A stretch of 11,567 nucleotides of DNA from Candidatus Nesterenkonia stercoripullorum (lineage in GTDB: Bacteria; Actinomycetota; Actinomycetes; Actinomycetales; Micrococcaceae): contig DXGD01000164.1 of assembly GCA_019114115.1 (NCBI GenBank), positions 1 to 11,567 of the forward strand, read 5' to 3'. The translations under genes and the position numbers were made by a program. Every line of letters starts with the position of its first letter. The first letter of the stretch is position 1. The notes beneath the pieces were generated by a model. It saw nothing but the letters and a program-made list of their open reading frames with translations, was not told the DNA's origin and searched no databases. Shown here piece by piece: positions 1 through 7,434 of the stretch.

Positions 1-2178
1 GCGGAGACACAGAAGCGCGAAGCCCAGGCCGCGGAGCGTCGCGATGTGGAAGCGCAGCGACGTCGTGCTGCCGAGGACAAACGAGCTGCTGCTGAGGAGA
101 AGAAGGCAGAGGCAGCGAAGAAGACAGAAGCGGCGAAGAAGGCAGAAGCGGCGAAGAAGGCAGGCGTAGCGGAGAAGCAGGCTGCCGCTGTTCCCGCCGC
201 TGCCAGTGAAGCCGAGGGTGAGAGCGATGCAGGTGCGGCCCCCGACGTCGAGGCGGACACCACCGCCGGCGACGTGCCGGAACCTGCCGGCGAGCCCGAA
301 CCCGGCAGCGAGCCCGAACCCGCCGAAGAGCCCCAACCCGCCGAGGAGCCCGAACCGGGCGCCGGGCCCGCAGCGGGCGCGGAGGCCGGCAGCGAGCGTG
401 CTGCGGACGCGGACGAGCGCGCTGCGGCTGCAGCTGCGGCTGGGGCCGGGGGTGCCCGTGATCGTGCTGGGGCCCAGGCAGGCCCCTGGCTCACTCGGCG
501 AAGCACGGCACGAGCCGGTGCGGTCCTCGTCAGCGCTGGGCTCCTGGCAGCTGGCCTGGGATCCGCGACGTACGAGGCGTACCGGCCCTCTGCAGCATCG
601 GAGGATTCCGCCTCAGCTGCCGTGGCCAGCGTCCCCGCGCCGGAGACGAGCACCGAGTTGGTGTGCCCGCCCATGCCGGGCCAGCCGGACTCGCTCTCCA
701 CAGATGGGCTGCTGCAGTACCGGGACCGGGACGACTCCGCATCCAGCAGATTCCAGAGCCTCGTCTTCGCCGATTCTGCCGGTGAGATGCCGGGATCGGC
801 ATGGTTCCAGCTCAATCAGTCCCAGCTGACGAACCAGCGCACGATCTCCTCAGCAGATGAGGCTCAGGGCAGTGGCAGCGAGAGCGGCGACCCGACCCCG
901 ATCGCTGAGCGGGACATTCTCCGCGAGACGACCACCGGTGACACGCTGAGCCGTGTGCTTGAGATCGAGCCCAGCGCAGAAGGTGAGCCGATCGCCGCGG
1001 ACGCGCAGTCCCACTACATCGCCGATGAGGGCCCTGTCTCGGGCCTCGCAGTCTCGGATTGCGCCGCGCCGCAGCGCAATCAGTGGTTCTTCGGCCCTGA
1101 GCTTGCCGCCGGATCGTCCTCACTGCTGACCCTGGCGAATCCCGAAGACCGTGCCGCGACTGTCACGGTCAGCACCTTCGACACCGACGGCGACCGGGGA
1201 AGCAACGGCGCGCGCACTCTGGTGGTCCCGCCCGAGACAGTGCGCAGCGTCAACCTGGCCGCCCTGGCGCCGTCCTCGGCTGATCTGGGTGTCCTCGTGT
1301 CATCCTCGGGAGCGCCAGTGGCCGCCTCGGTGCAGGCCTCACGCACCAGCGGGCTCACCGGGCTCGGAGTCGAGTTCCTCCCCGGCCTCGAAGCCCCCGC
1401 GACCACGCACGTGATGCCCGCAGTGCCGATGCCGGACTCCTCTGACGCCGACTCCTCCGACGCAGGAGCGGCTCTGCGCGGCGAGATCGACGGCCCTACT
1501 GCGGACCTCTGGGTGCACGCGCCCGGCGACTCGCGCACGACAGTCGAGGTCCAGGTGTACGGCCCTGACGGCCAGGTCGCGCTGGAGACCCCGGGAGTGT
1601 TCACCGTGGAGCCGGGCGAGATCGACCGGATCACCCTGCTCGGCATGGACGCAGGAACCTACGACGTCGACGTCACGACGGACAACCCCGCCTACGTGGC
1701 GGTTCGCACCGACGGCGAGGACCCCGGCTCCCAGTCGGACGCCGAAGACGCCGAGGACTCCGACTCGAATCAGGGAGACGTCCTGGACTTCAGCTGGGCC
1801 ACGCCGGTGCAGCCGCTGACCCAGGGCTCGGGAACGCTCCTGCCCCAGGCAGGCGATGCCAGCGTATCCCTGCGCGCCGAGGGTGAAGCGGCCCAGACCG
1901 GGTACCGTGTGATCGATGCTGAGGGCGAGGTCTCCGACGTCGTCGAGGTGGAGATCCCGGCCGGTGAATCGCAGCGCATCACCAGCTCGGACCTCGATGA
2001 CGCCGCCTCGCAGAGCGACCTGGATGACCCGGTAGGCATCCTGTTCGAGCCCGACACCTCCGGAGCGCCGGTCTACGCCACTCTGGAGACCTCCGACGAC
2101 GACGGCCGGTTCAGCCTCTCCCGCATCGGCGCCTTCCAGGATCCCGGACAGTCCGTACCCGTGCGCCTGAGGCAATAA
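1..2178 (+). CDS. DUF5719 family membrane-anchored protein, C-terminal part (partial at left edge)
   Basis: The reading frame is open from base 1, so the gene (or a longer fusion) starts outside the window; the GTG at 46 is only an internal codon. Visible order: an Ala/Lys/Glu-rich, probably helical segment (bases 1-190), an acidic Glu-Pro repeat region (about 250-365), an Ala-rich linker, one hydrophobic helix at about 508-576 (core AGAVLVSAGLLAAGLG) and a long beta-rich, Ser/Asp/Gly-rich part to the TAA stop at 2176. The C-terminal part matches my recollection of DUF5719, an actinobacterial family of unknown function that often follows a large envelope glycosyltransferase gene. The likely topology is N-terminus inside and DUF5719 domain outside. 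Positively charged residues (LTRRSTAR) just before the helix agree with that. The ectodomain is acidic, with Asp/Ser-rich loops. The function is not known. The family call is from memory of sequence style and context; the membrane helix is seen directly. Confidence 0.8.
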   Translation, partial: AETQKREAQAAERRDVEAQRRRAAEDKRAAAEEKKAEAAKKTEAAKKAEAAKKAGVAEKQAAAVPAAASEAEGESDAGAAPDVEADTTAGDVPEPAGEPEPGSEPEPAEEPQPAEEPEPGAGPAAGAEAGSERAADADERAAAAAAAGAGGARDRAGAQAGPWLTRRSTARAGAVLVSAGLLAAGLGSATYEAYRPSAASEDSASAAVASVPAPETSTELVCPPMPGQPDSLSTDGLLQYRDRDDSASSRFQSLVFADSAGEMPGSAWFQLNQSQLTNQRTISSADEAQGSGSESGDPTPIAERDILRETTTGDTLSRVLEIEPSAEGEPIAADAQSHYIADEGPVSGLAVSDCAAPQRNQWFFGPELAAGSSSLLTLANPEDRAATVTVSTFDTDGDRGSNGARTLVVPPETVRSVNLAALAPSSADLGVLVSSSGAPVAASVQASRTSGLTGLGVEFLPGLEAPATTHVMPAVPMPDSSDADSSDAGAALRGEIDGPTADLWVHAPGDSRTTVEVQVYGPDGQVALETPGVFTVEPGEIDRITLLGMDAGTYDVDVTTDNPAYVAVRTDGEDPGSQSDAEDAEDSDSNQGDVLDFSWATPVQPLTQGSGTLLPQAGDASVSLRAEGEAAQTGYRVIDAEGEVSDVVEVEIPAGESQRITSSDLDDAASQSDLDDPVGILFEPDTSGAPVYATLETSDDDGRFSLSRIGAFQDPGQSVPVRLRQ
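103..174 (+). repeat. Four tandem 18-bp coding units (KAEAAK)
   Basis: Four in-frame 18-bp units at 103-120, 121-138, 139-156 and 157-174 encode KAEAAK, KTEAAK, KAEAAK and a degenerate KAGVAE. They would extend a charged single alpha helix or coiled coil on the cytoplasmic side. Such units can expand or contract by slippage. Confidence 0.85.
292..363 (+). repeat. Four tandem 18-bp coding units (EPEPxx)
   Basis: Four in-frame 18-bp units at 292-309, 310-327, 328-345 and 346-363 encode EPEPGS, EPEPAE, EPQPAE and EPEPGA. This is an extended acidic Pro-rich spacer between the charged helix and the membrane anchor. Confidence 0.85.
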
Positions 2179-2195
2179 GGCGGCAGAATGGGAAG

Positions 2196-3674
2196 ATGTC
2201 AGCTCACCGGGATCACCCCGCAGCCCTGAACCCTGAACCCCACCCCGCAGATGCGGGCTCGCAAGCCCGGCATGACGCCGATGACGCCGTCGACGTCGTG
2301 GTGATCGGCGCAGGGCCGGCCGGGGAGGTCGCGGCGCAGTACGTGAAAGAGAACTCCGCGTTCAGCGTGATGATCGTAGAGCGCGAACTGCTCGGCGGAG
2401 AGTGCTCGTACTACGCCTGCATCCCCTCGAAAGCCCTGCTCACCCCGATATCGCTCGCACACCAATCGGAGGACCTCAGCGGTGTCACCCCGGCTGGCGT
2501 GGATCGCCAGGCGCTGCTGCGGCGTCGTGATGAGTGGGTGGGGAACTACGACGATTCCAGCCAGTACAGCTGGGCCGAAGGCGCCGGGCTGCAGGTCGTC
2601 CGGGGTGAGGCGCGGCTCATCGGGGAGCGGCGGGTGCAGGTCGGTGAGCGTACTGTCGGTGAGCGCACTGTCGAGGCGCGCCGGGCTGTGGTGCTGGCTA
2701 CCGGGAGTGAAGCGGTCATACCCGCGGCGCTTCAGCCGGCGAACCCGTGGACTTCGCGCGATGCCACCGGCGTCCGGGAGGTGCCGGAGCGGCTGCTCAT
2801 CGTGGGCGGCGGCGTCGTCGCCTGTGAGGCCGCCACGTGGCTGGCCTCGCTGGGGGCCTCGGTGACGATGCTGGTGCGTGGGAAGTCCCTGCTCGGCGGC
2901 ATGGAGCCCATGGCGCAGGACGCCGTCCTGAAGGGCCTGCGCGGCCTGGGAGTGACCGTGGAGCTCGGGACCGAGGTTCAGTCCGTGGACCGTCCGCATG
3001 TCGGTGACGCTCAGCTGGGGGTGCCCCACGGCGGCGAAGTCACCGTGCACACTTCTCAAGGACGTCGCAGCGCAGACGAGCTGCTCGTCGCCACGGGCCG
3101 GAGGCCCCGTCTCGAGGGAGTCGGCCTGGACAGCGTGGGCCTCTCGGCGCGCCCGGGCAGCTGGGAGGGCAACAGGCCGCTGCCGTGGCTCTACGTCTTA
3201 GGCGATGCCTCTGGTGAGGCGCCGCTGACGCACTGGGGCAAATACCGGGCGCGCTGCATCGGGGAGGAGATCGCCGGTCTGCCGACCGCCTCGGCCGAAC
3301 CTCCTGTTCCGCAGGCAGTCTTCACCGAACCTCATGTGGCCGCAGTCGGGCTCACCGAGGAGGCGGCGCAGGCCGCGGGCCACTCTGTGGTGGTCAGCGA
3401 GGTGGGCGCCGCGGCAGCAGGAGTCGCGCTGTCCCAAGACACGCCGCCGGATGCGGCACGGCTCGTCGTCGACGCCGATTCGGGTCAGCTGCTGGGGGCG
3501 ACGTTCGTGGGCCAGAGCCTCACCGAGGTGGTGCACAGCGCCACTGTCGCGATCACCGGAAAAGTCCCGGTGTCCCAGCTGCGCCATGCGGTGGCCAGCT
3601 TCCCCACGGCCAGCGAGATCTGGCTGAACCTGCTGGAGCAGCTGCCGGCCTCAGTGCGGTTCCCGAACGCCTGA
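2196..3674 (+). CDS. FAD-dependent pyridine nucleotide-disulfide oxidoreductase (lipoamide dehydrogenase-like)
   Basis: This 492-residue cytoplasmic flavoenzyme belongs to the class I disulfide oxidoreductase family. An N-terminal FAD-binding GAGPAG lies at residues 38-43. The redox-active pair is C70 and C75 in GGECSYYACIPSK. A second nucleotide-binding Gly-rich loop (IVGGGVVACE) lies at about 202-211. The second FAD motif (VLGDASGEAPLTHWGKY) is at about 334-350, followed by the dimerisation domain from about 371. Lipoamide and glutathione reductases end with a His-Pro-Thr...Glu active-site motif. Here the same place reads SFPTASE (468-474), with Phe at the His position, so this is probably not a true E3 subunit. 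No 2-oxoacid dehydrogenase genes lie nearby. The substrate is unknown; some quinone- or disulfide-reducing relatives are candidates. The start is 17 bp after the DUF5719 stop, so co-transcription is likely. The first 30 residues precede the fold, and GGGAAG abuts the ATG too closely to be an ideal ribosome site, so the start is not firm. Confidence 0.85.
   Translation: MSAHRDHPAALNPEPHPADAGSQARHDADDAVDVVVIGAGPAGEVAAQYVKENSAFSVMIVERELLGGECSYYACIPSKALLTPISLAHQSEDLSGVTPAGVDRQALLRRRDEWVGNYDDSSQYSWAEGAGLQVVRGEARLIGERRVQVGERTVGERTVEARRAVVLATGSEAVIPAALQPANPWTSRDATGVREVPERLLIVGGGVVACEAATWLASLGASVTMLVRGKSLLGGMEPMAQDAVLKGLRGLGVTVELGTEVQSVDRPHVGDAQLGVPHGGEVTVHTSQGRRSADELLVATGRRPRLEGVGLDSVGLSARPGSWEGNRPLPWLYVLGDASGEAPLTHWGKYRARCIGEEIAGLPTASAEPPVPQAVFTEPHVAAVGLTEEAAQAAGHSVVVSEVGAAAAGVALSQDTPPDAARLVVDADSGQLLGATFVGQSLTEVVHSATVAITGKVPVSQLRHAVASFPTASEIWLNLLEQLPASVRFPNA
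2640..2669 (+). repeat. 15-bp tandem duplication in the oxidoreductase gene
   Basis: Two nearly identical 15-bp copies (GTCGGTGAGCGTACT and GTCGGTGAGCGCACT) encode VGERT twice, at residues 149-158 of the FAD enzyme. The duplication lies in a loop just before the strand ending in ATG (VVLATGSE), so it probably lengthens a surface turn without breaking the fold. Confidence 0.8.
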
Positions 3675-3681
3675 GCCGGGT

Positions 3682-6243
3682 CTATCGCCCACCTGCGCCC
3701 GTCGCGGTCTCCTGGCCAGCCTCGGACGTTGCCTGCCTCAAGAACTCCGCCTCGGCGACGCTCGGGGCAGGCGGCCCGACGACGTCGATGAGCATGTCCG
3801 CGTCGTCGTAGCTGCCGTGCAGCACCCAGCCGGGCACCGACCGCAGGTCCTGCCGGATGCGCTGCGCATGGCGCAGGGCTCCCGGGTCGGGCCGACGCCA
3901 ATGCACGCTGACCAGCACGCCCTCGGGAGCCAGCGTGGTGCGGGCGTTCTCGAGCGTCCGCTCCCAGGTGCCCGGCAGAAGGTAGTAGGCGAGCTCGCTC
4001 AGCACGATGAGGTCGAAGGTGCCCTCCGGCCATTCGTCGACACCGGCGTGCCGGACCTGCACATGGTCGTCGGGCACGCGCGCTGCCGTCGCCCGCGCGG
4101 CCTCCTCGATGAGGTCAGCGGAGATCAGCTCATCACAGCGTGCCGCCAGGCGCTGTGTCAGCACCCCGATCGAACAGCCGGGCTCATAGGCCCGCGCGAA
4201 ACGACGACGCGGCAGGACGCTCATCGTGAGATCGTACTTCCGCTCTTCGTACCAGCGCGACGAGAGCCGCCACGGGTCCGGCGATTCCCGGTACAGTGCC
4301 CGGAAGTCCGGTGCGGGATAGGGGAAGACAATCTGCTGCTCGCGCAGGACAGTCTTCAGCGTCTGCGGCGGAAGCATTGGCTCACCGGGCTCCCGGTCGG
4401 CGACGGCGCCGAGATCCCCGCGAACCTGCGAGGCATAGCAGGCCATTGCGTGGGTACGGGCCTGCTGCAGGTCAGCATCCACCGGTATCGACCGGGCGAG
4501 CTGCCATGGCACCTCTGACTCAGCATCCTCCGGCGCGCTGTGATGCCACAGCCAGACCGGGTAATGGACCAGTCCCGCGCCGGTTCTTCCGGCGGCGGCC
4601 TCGGCGGCTCTGCCGGAGGCGTCGTGGTCGGGGTGGCCGTCAGTGGGCAGCGGCGCGGCCACGACAGTGCCTGCTGGCATGCCGCCGAGGGCCCCCACGA
4701 GGGCCTCGGTGAGCTGCTCCTGGTAGCTGGCGACATCGCCATCGGGCAGCCGCAGGCGTTCACGGACGATGGGGGAGCGCGCGGAGCCGTCCGCCCCAGG
4801 GGCTTCGGAGGTGACGCCGGTAGGGCTTGCCGCAGCGCGGATCGAGTCGGCGAGGAGGTCGAGAGCCTCCCGCGACTCCGCCGTCCTGATCTCGGCGAGG
4901 GACGCAGTCTCGGGGGACTGGTCGACGTCGATGTGGGAGCCTTCGCCGTCGCTGACCGCGAGCACGGTGATCTGGGATCCCGCGCGCAGGGCACCGCCGA
5001 GCAGCGCCGAGGCACCCAGGATCTCGTCATCGGGATGCGGCGCGACGACGAGCAGCCCCGGCATATCGTGCGGAGCCCAGCGCCCCTGCTCGTCGACGTC
5101 GCCGGCCTCCCATTGCGGGACCCGGGAGTCGTAGGCCATGAGCGCTTCGAGCGGTACGGCCGGGCCCTCCGCCCCCTGGAACAGGCGAGCCGCCTCAGCC
5201 TGCGGACTCGGACGGAACCCGAGCAGGTCCTCCCAGCTGGTGTGCGGACCGAGCGAGCCGGGGATTGCCGCCTCATCGTGTTCGGCGTGCGTCTGCCGGA
5301 TATAGATCTCCAGATCAGCGACGCGTTGTGCGTGCTGGGCATCGCTGCACAGCGGCCCGGGGCCCAGCGCTCGGCCGGTGCGTTCTATGACGGTGGAGGC
5401 CATGCGGTCCAACCGCGTGCGAACCAGCAGGGCCCGTGCCTGTGCGGTGCCGCGCTGGTCGTCCGGGTCCTCGTCAGCCTGCTGGGCAGCGGCGGCTAGA
5501 AGGGACCACCCTGCGCTGAGCTCGGCGGCGACGGCGCCGGCGTGGGCACGCAGGATCTCACCGGCACGATCGGATCGAGCCCGCTCCAGCAGGGGTTCAG
5601 CGACGGCGCGAGCACCCCCGAACCAGCAGGCGGCCACGCCGATGCCGCCCAACCAGAATCCCGGCCGTTCCAGGTACTGCGCGTGCGTGCCGAGGGCGTG
5701 GGCCGGCACGTCCTGAAACGTGACCTGACCTGAATCGCTGCGGCCCATGCCCACGGCGTGCCAGGTCCCGGGGACAGGCTCGACGCCTTCATGAGAGAGG
5801 TCCACAGCGAAGAGCATCACCTCAGACGAGGGCTGGGTCCGCGCGGTGACCAGTGCGTGGGTGCACAGTGAGGCGCCCGAGCACCAGGGTTTGGTGCCCT
5901 CCAGCACCCATCCCTCGTTCTCCAGCCGCGCGCTCAGCACCGGCTGCGGCGGCTCGGCCGCCCATACGCCCCACAGCTGATCCTTCTGGATCAGGTCAGG
6001 GCGGCCCATGTCGGTGCTGATCGCGGCAGCATCGAGATGGGCTTCGGCCAGCCGGCCGGCGACGACGTCGTCCCCGGTCATGCTGGCCAGTGCGCGCCAT
6101 CGTTCCAGCGTCGCTCCGGACCCGGGCAGCGGCAGCGGCCCACGGCGCAGGTGAGCGAGGGTGCGTTGGCGGACGTCGTCCAGCGCCGTCGTCGGTGGCT
6201 CTTCCTGGCTGGGCTGTGGTCCTGGTGTCCAGGTCATCGTCAT
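3682..6243 (-). CDS. Triple-domain fusion: acyl-CoA dehydrogenase-like / PIG-L deacetylase / NodS-like SAM methyltransferase
   Basis: An uninterrupted 853-residue frame holds three enzymes. Residues 1-~335 look like a short acyl-CoA dehydrogenase-type flavoprotein (GRPDLIQKDQLWGVWA, then LEGTKPWCSGASLCTHALV); I could not place its catalytic base. Residues ~395-640 are a PIG-L/LmbE zinc N-deacetylase, with the first metal motif APHPDDE at 401-407 and the second GHPDHD at 536-541. Residues ~660-825 are a class I SAM methyltransferase of NodS type, with RWYEERK at 663-669, motif I EPGCSIG at 687-693 and LIVLSELAYYL at 745-755. The first ATG (6243) overlaps the glycosyltransferase stop. A second ATG at 6237 has GGAGG 7 nt upstream and may be the true start. 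The frame stays open upstream to 6609, but that part lies within the glycosyltransferase gene. The likely role is tailoring of a sugar-containing small molecule or lipid; the substrate is unknown. In related clusters, as I recall, the dehydrogenase is a separate gene. The 3' end converges on the oxidoreductase with 7 bp between stops. Confidence 0.88.
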   Translation of the reverse strand: MTMTWTPGPQPSQEEPPTTALDDVRQRTLAHLRRGPLPLPGSGATLERWRALASMTGDDVVAGRLAEAHLDAAAISTDMGRPDLIQKDQLWGVWAAEPPQPVLSARLENEGWVLEGTKPWCSGASLCTHALVTARTQPSSEVMLFAVDLSHEGVEPVPGTWHAVGMGRSDSGQVTFQDVPAHALGTHAQYLERPGFWLGGIGVAACWFGGARAVAEPLLERARSDRAGEILRAHAGAVAAELSAGWSLLAAAAQQADEDPDDQRGTAQARALLVRTRLDRMASTVIERTGRALGPGPLCSDAQHAQRVADLEIYIRQTHAEHDEAAIPGSLGPHTSWEDLLGFRPSPQAEAARLFQGAEGPAVPLEALMAYDSRVPQWEAGDVDEQGRWAPHDMPGLLVVAPHPDDEILGASALLGGALRAGSQITVLAVSDGEGSHIDVDQSPETASLAEIRTAESREALDLLADSIRAAASPTGVTSEAPGADGSARSPIVRERLRLPDGDVASYQEQLTEALVGALGGMPAGTVVAAPLPTDGHPDHDASGRAAEAAAGRTGAGLVHYPVWLWHHSAPEDAESEVPWQLARSIPVDADLQQARTHAMACYASQVRGDLGAVADREPGEPMLPPQTLKTVLREQQIVFPYPAPDFRALYRESPDPWRLSSRWYEERKYDLTMSVLPRRRFARAYEPGCSIGVLTQRLAARCDELISADLIEEAARATAARVPDDHVQVRHAGVDEWPEGTFDLIVLSELAYYLLPGTWERTLENARTTLAPEGVLVSVHWRRPDPGALRHAQRIRQDLRSVPGWVLHGSYDDADMLIDVVGPPAPSVAEAEFLRQATSEAGQETATGAGGR

Positions 6244-6914
6244 ACCTCCAGACTCTTGAGCGTGCTGGCGAAACCACCGGGTGCCCTGCCCGCTGTGCGG
6301 CGTGAGGTCTGCACCGGCATATCGACGGCCGTGCGGATGTCCACGGGCAGGCCGCGGAACCGGGAGAGCAAGTCGACGTCCTCGTCGACGCTCAGATCGC
6401 GAAATCCGCCGGCAGCGGCGTAGGCGGAGGCGCTGAAGGCGAAGTTGGCCCCGTGGATATGGAGGTGGGTCCGACCTGCGACGCCGCGGGCATAGTCGGC
6501 ATTCCACGCCTCCCCCAGAAGGTCTGGGCTGGCGGCACCCTCCAGCCGGACCGTCCCCAGGACGACATCGGCCCCAGTGCGGCGGTGCAGAAGCTGACGC
6601 GCGAACCAATCATGGGGAACCACGCTGTCCGCGTCAGTGGTGGCCAGCCACAGATGCTCTGCATCCACATCGCTGGCCGGATGAACGAGACGGCCTATGC
6701 CGAACTGGAACCCGGCTGAGCGTGCCGAGCCGACGGCCCGGTCCTCACGTCTGATGACTGTCGCTCCTGCGGCATGAGCGATTTCAGCAGTGGCGTCCTG
6801 ACAAGCATCGGCGACCACGACAAGGTGCAGCTCGACGTCGGTATGGGCGCCGGCCCTCAGCACGGATGAGACGGCCGCGCCGATCCGGTCAGCCTCTTGA
6901 TGGGCGGGGATCAC
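6240..6914 (-). CDS. Family 2 glycosyltransferase (start disturbed or GTG start)
   Basis: This cytoplasmic GT-A fold glycosyltransferase transfers a sugar from a nucleotide donor. The frame encodes 224 residues. It has IPAHQEADRI at the N-terminus, the nucleotide-binding/metal DxD motif TTDADS (92-97) and the downstream acidic VDEDVDL (177-181... region) of family 2 enzymes. It has no membrane helices. The only standard start in this frame is GTG at 6914, which would cut off most of the first beta strand (LAILAV) of the fold, and it has no Shine-Dalgarno sequence. An ATG at 6984 lies in another frame. Removing one copy of a 4-bp tandem repeat at 6932-6939 would join the two frames and give an N-terminus ending SADPLAILAVIPAH, a normal family 2 start. 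So the gene may be frameshifted (mutation or sequencing error) or use the GTG. Its stop overlaps the next gene by ATGA, so translational coupling is likely. Confidence 0.82.
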   Translation of the reverse strand: MIPAHQEADRIGAAVSSVLRAGAHTDVELHLVVVADACQDATAEIAHAAGATVIRREDRAVGSARSAGFQFGIGRLVHPASDVDAEHLWLATTDADSVVPHDWFARQLLHRRTGADVVLGTVRLEGAASPDLLGEAWNADYARGVAGRTHLHIHGANFAFSASAYAAAGGFRDLSVDEDVDLLSRFRGLPVDIRTAVDMPVQTSRRTAGRAPGGFASTLKSLEV

Positions 6915-6931
6915 GGCAAGAATGGCGAGAG

Positions 6932-6939
6932 GGTCGGTC
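6932..6939 (-). repeat. 4-bp tandem duplication (GACC x2) at the glycosyltransferase start
   Basis: On the minus strand GACCGACC lies between a possible ATG start (6984) and the conserved first strand of the glycosyltransferase. One extra 4-bp copy shifts the frame. With one copy, 22 codons would link the ATG to the GTG at 6914 without a stop. Confidence 0.7.
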
Positions 6940-6997
6940 TGCTGAAAGATGCTCTGCCGTCCTTGGGAGAGAAGGGGCTGACATGAAGGAGAGATGC

Positions 6998-7052
6998 AAA
7001 AAGGCCCCGGCCGTATGCCGCTCTGAATGAGCGCTCATGCGACCGGAGCCTT
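6998..7052 (-). terminator. Strong intrinsic terminator after the GlsB/YeaQ-like gene
   Basis: Read on the minus strand, a long hairpin (outer arm AAGGCTCCGGT paired with GCCGGGGCCTT, a middle CGCATG/CATACG segment with one mismatch, and an inner CGCTC/GAGCG with loop ATTCA) is followed by TTTTT. It starts 62 bp after the stop of the 88-residue membrane protein gene and closes that transcription unit. The T-run ends only about 14 nt before the candidate ATG of the glycosyltransferase. The plus strand has no T-run after the hairpin. Confidence 0.85.
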
Positions 7053-7114
7053 CCGCGCGATGGACTGAGACGGGCACAGCAGGTGCACCTGCCCGTGCCG
7101 CCTCAGTGATTCCT

Positions 7115-7381
7115 CTACGCGGTGCGCCCGCGGGTGATCGCGCGCCAGATGAACGATACGATCAGGCCGCCCAGGATCGCGAAGATCCAGGTGCCCAGAT
7201 CGAAGAATGCGTCATTGACGTTGACGCTGAAGATCGCCGAGGCGATCCAGCCACCCAGGAGGGCACCGAGGATGCCGGTGATGAGGGTGACGAGCCAGCC
7301 ACCCGGCTGCGCGCCGGGCAGGATCGCTCGTGCGATCGCGCCGGCGATGAGTCCGAGGACTATCCAGCCGATAATACCCAT
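7115..7381 (-). CDS. GlsB/YeaQ/YmgE family small membrane protein
   Basis: This 88-residue protein is almost entirely hydrophobic, with three predicted membrane helices: about 3-20 (IIGWIVLGLIAGAIARAI), 27-50 (GGWLVTLITGILGALLGGWI) and 62-81 (LGTWIFAILGGLIVSFIWRA). The Gly-rich pattern GLIAGAIAR...GILGALLGGW is characteristic of the transglycosylase-associated/GlsB family, linked to general stress responses in several bacteria. The molecular role is unknown. GAGG lies 8 nt before the ATG, a good ribosome site. It lies 53 bp downstream of the aldehyde dehydrogenase on the same strand, so the two are probably one operon ending at the hairpin at 6998-7052. The family call is firm; the function is not. 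Confidence 0.92.
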   Translation of the reverse strand: MGIIGWIVLGLIAGAIARAILPGAQPGGWLVTLITGILGALLGGWIASAIFSVNVNDAFFDLGTWIFAILGGLIVSFIWRAITRGRTA

Positions 7382-7434
7382 GTAATGAGCCTCACATTCG
7401 TTGTAGATGCGTAGATGAGGGCAGCGTCAGTCGC

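Noticed and set aside
1339..3059. Long antisense frames over the DUF5719 and oxidoreductase genes
   Set aside because: These are typical high-GC shadow frames: their translations are rich in Arg, Gly and His, with no domain pattern, while the opposite strand has clear motifs.
4540..5499. 319-residue plus-strand frame inside the triple-domain gene
   Set aside because: It is the complement of a frame with intact PIG-L and dehydrogenase motifs, has no motifs of its own and no ribosome site.
6244..6609. N-terminal extension of the triple-domain protein to 6609
   Set aside because: It lies wholly inside the glycosyltransferase gene in another frame and reads as Arg/Pro-rich shadow translation. 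The ATGA overlap and the GGAGG at the later start fix the true N-terminus.
6889..7077. Small 62-residue minus-strand gene upstream of the glycosyltransferase
   Set aside because: It spans the terminator hairpin and ends inside the glycosyltransferase. Its last part is better explained as the displaced N-terminus of that gene.
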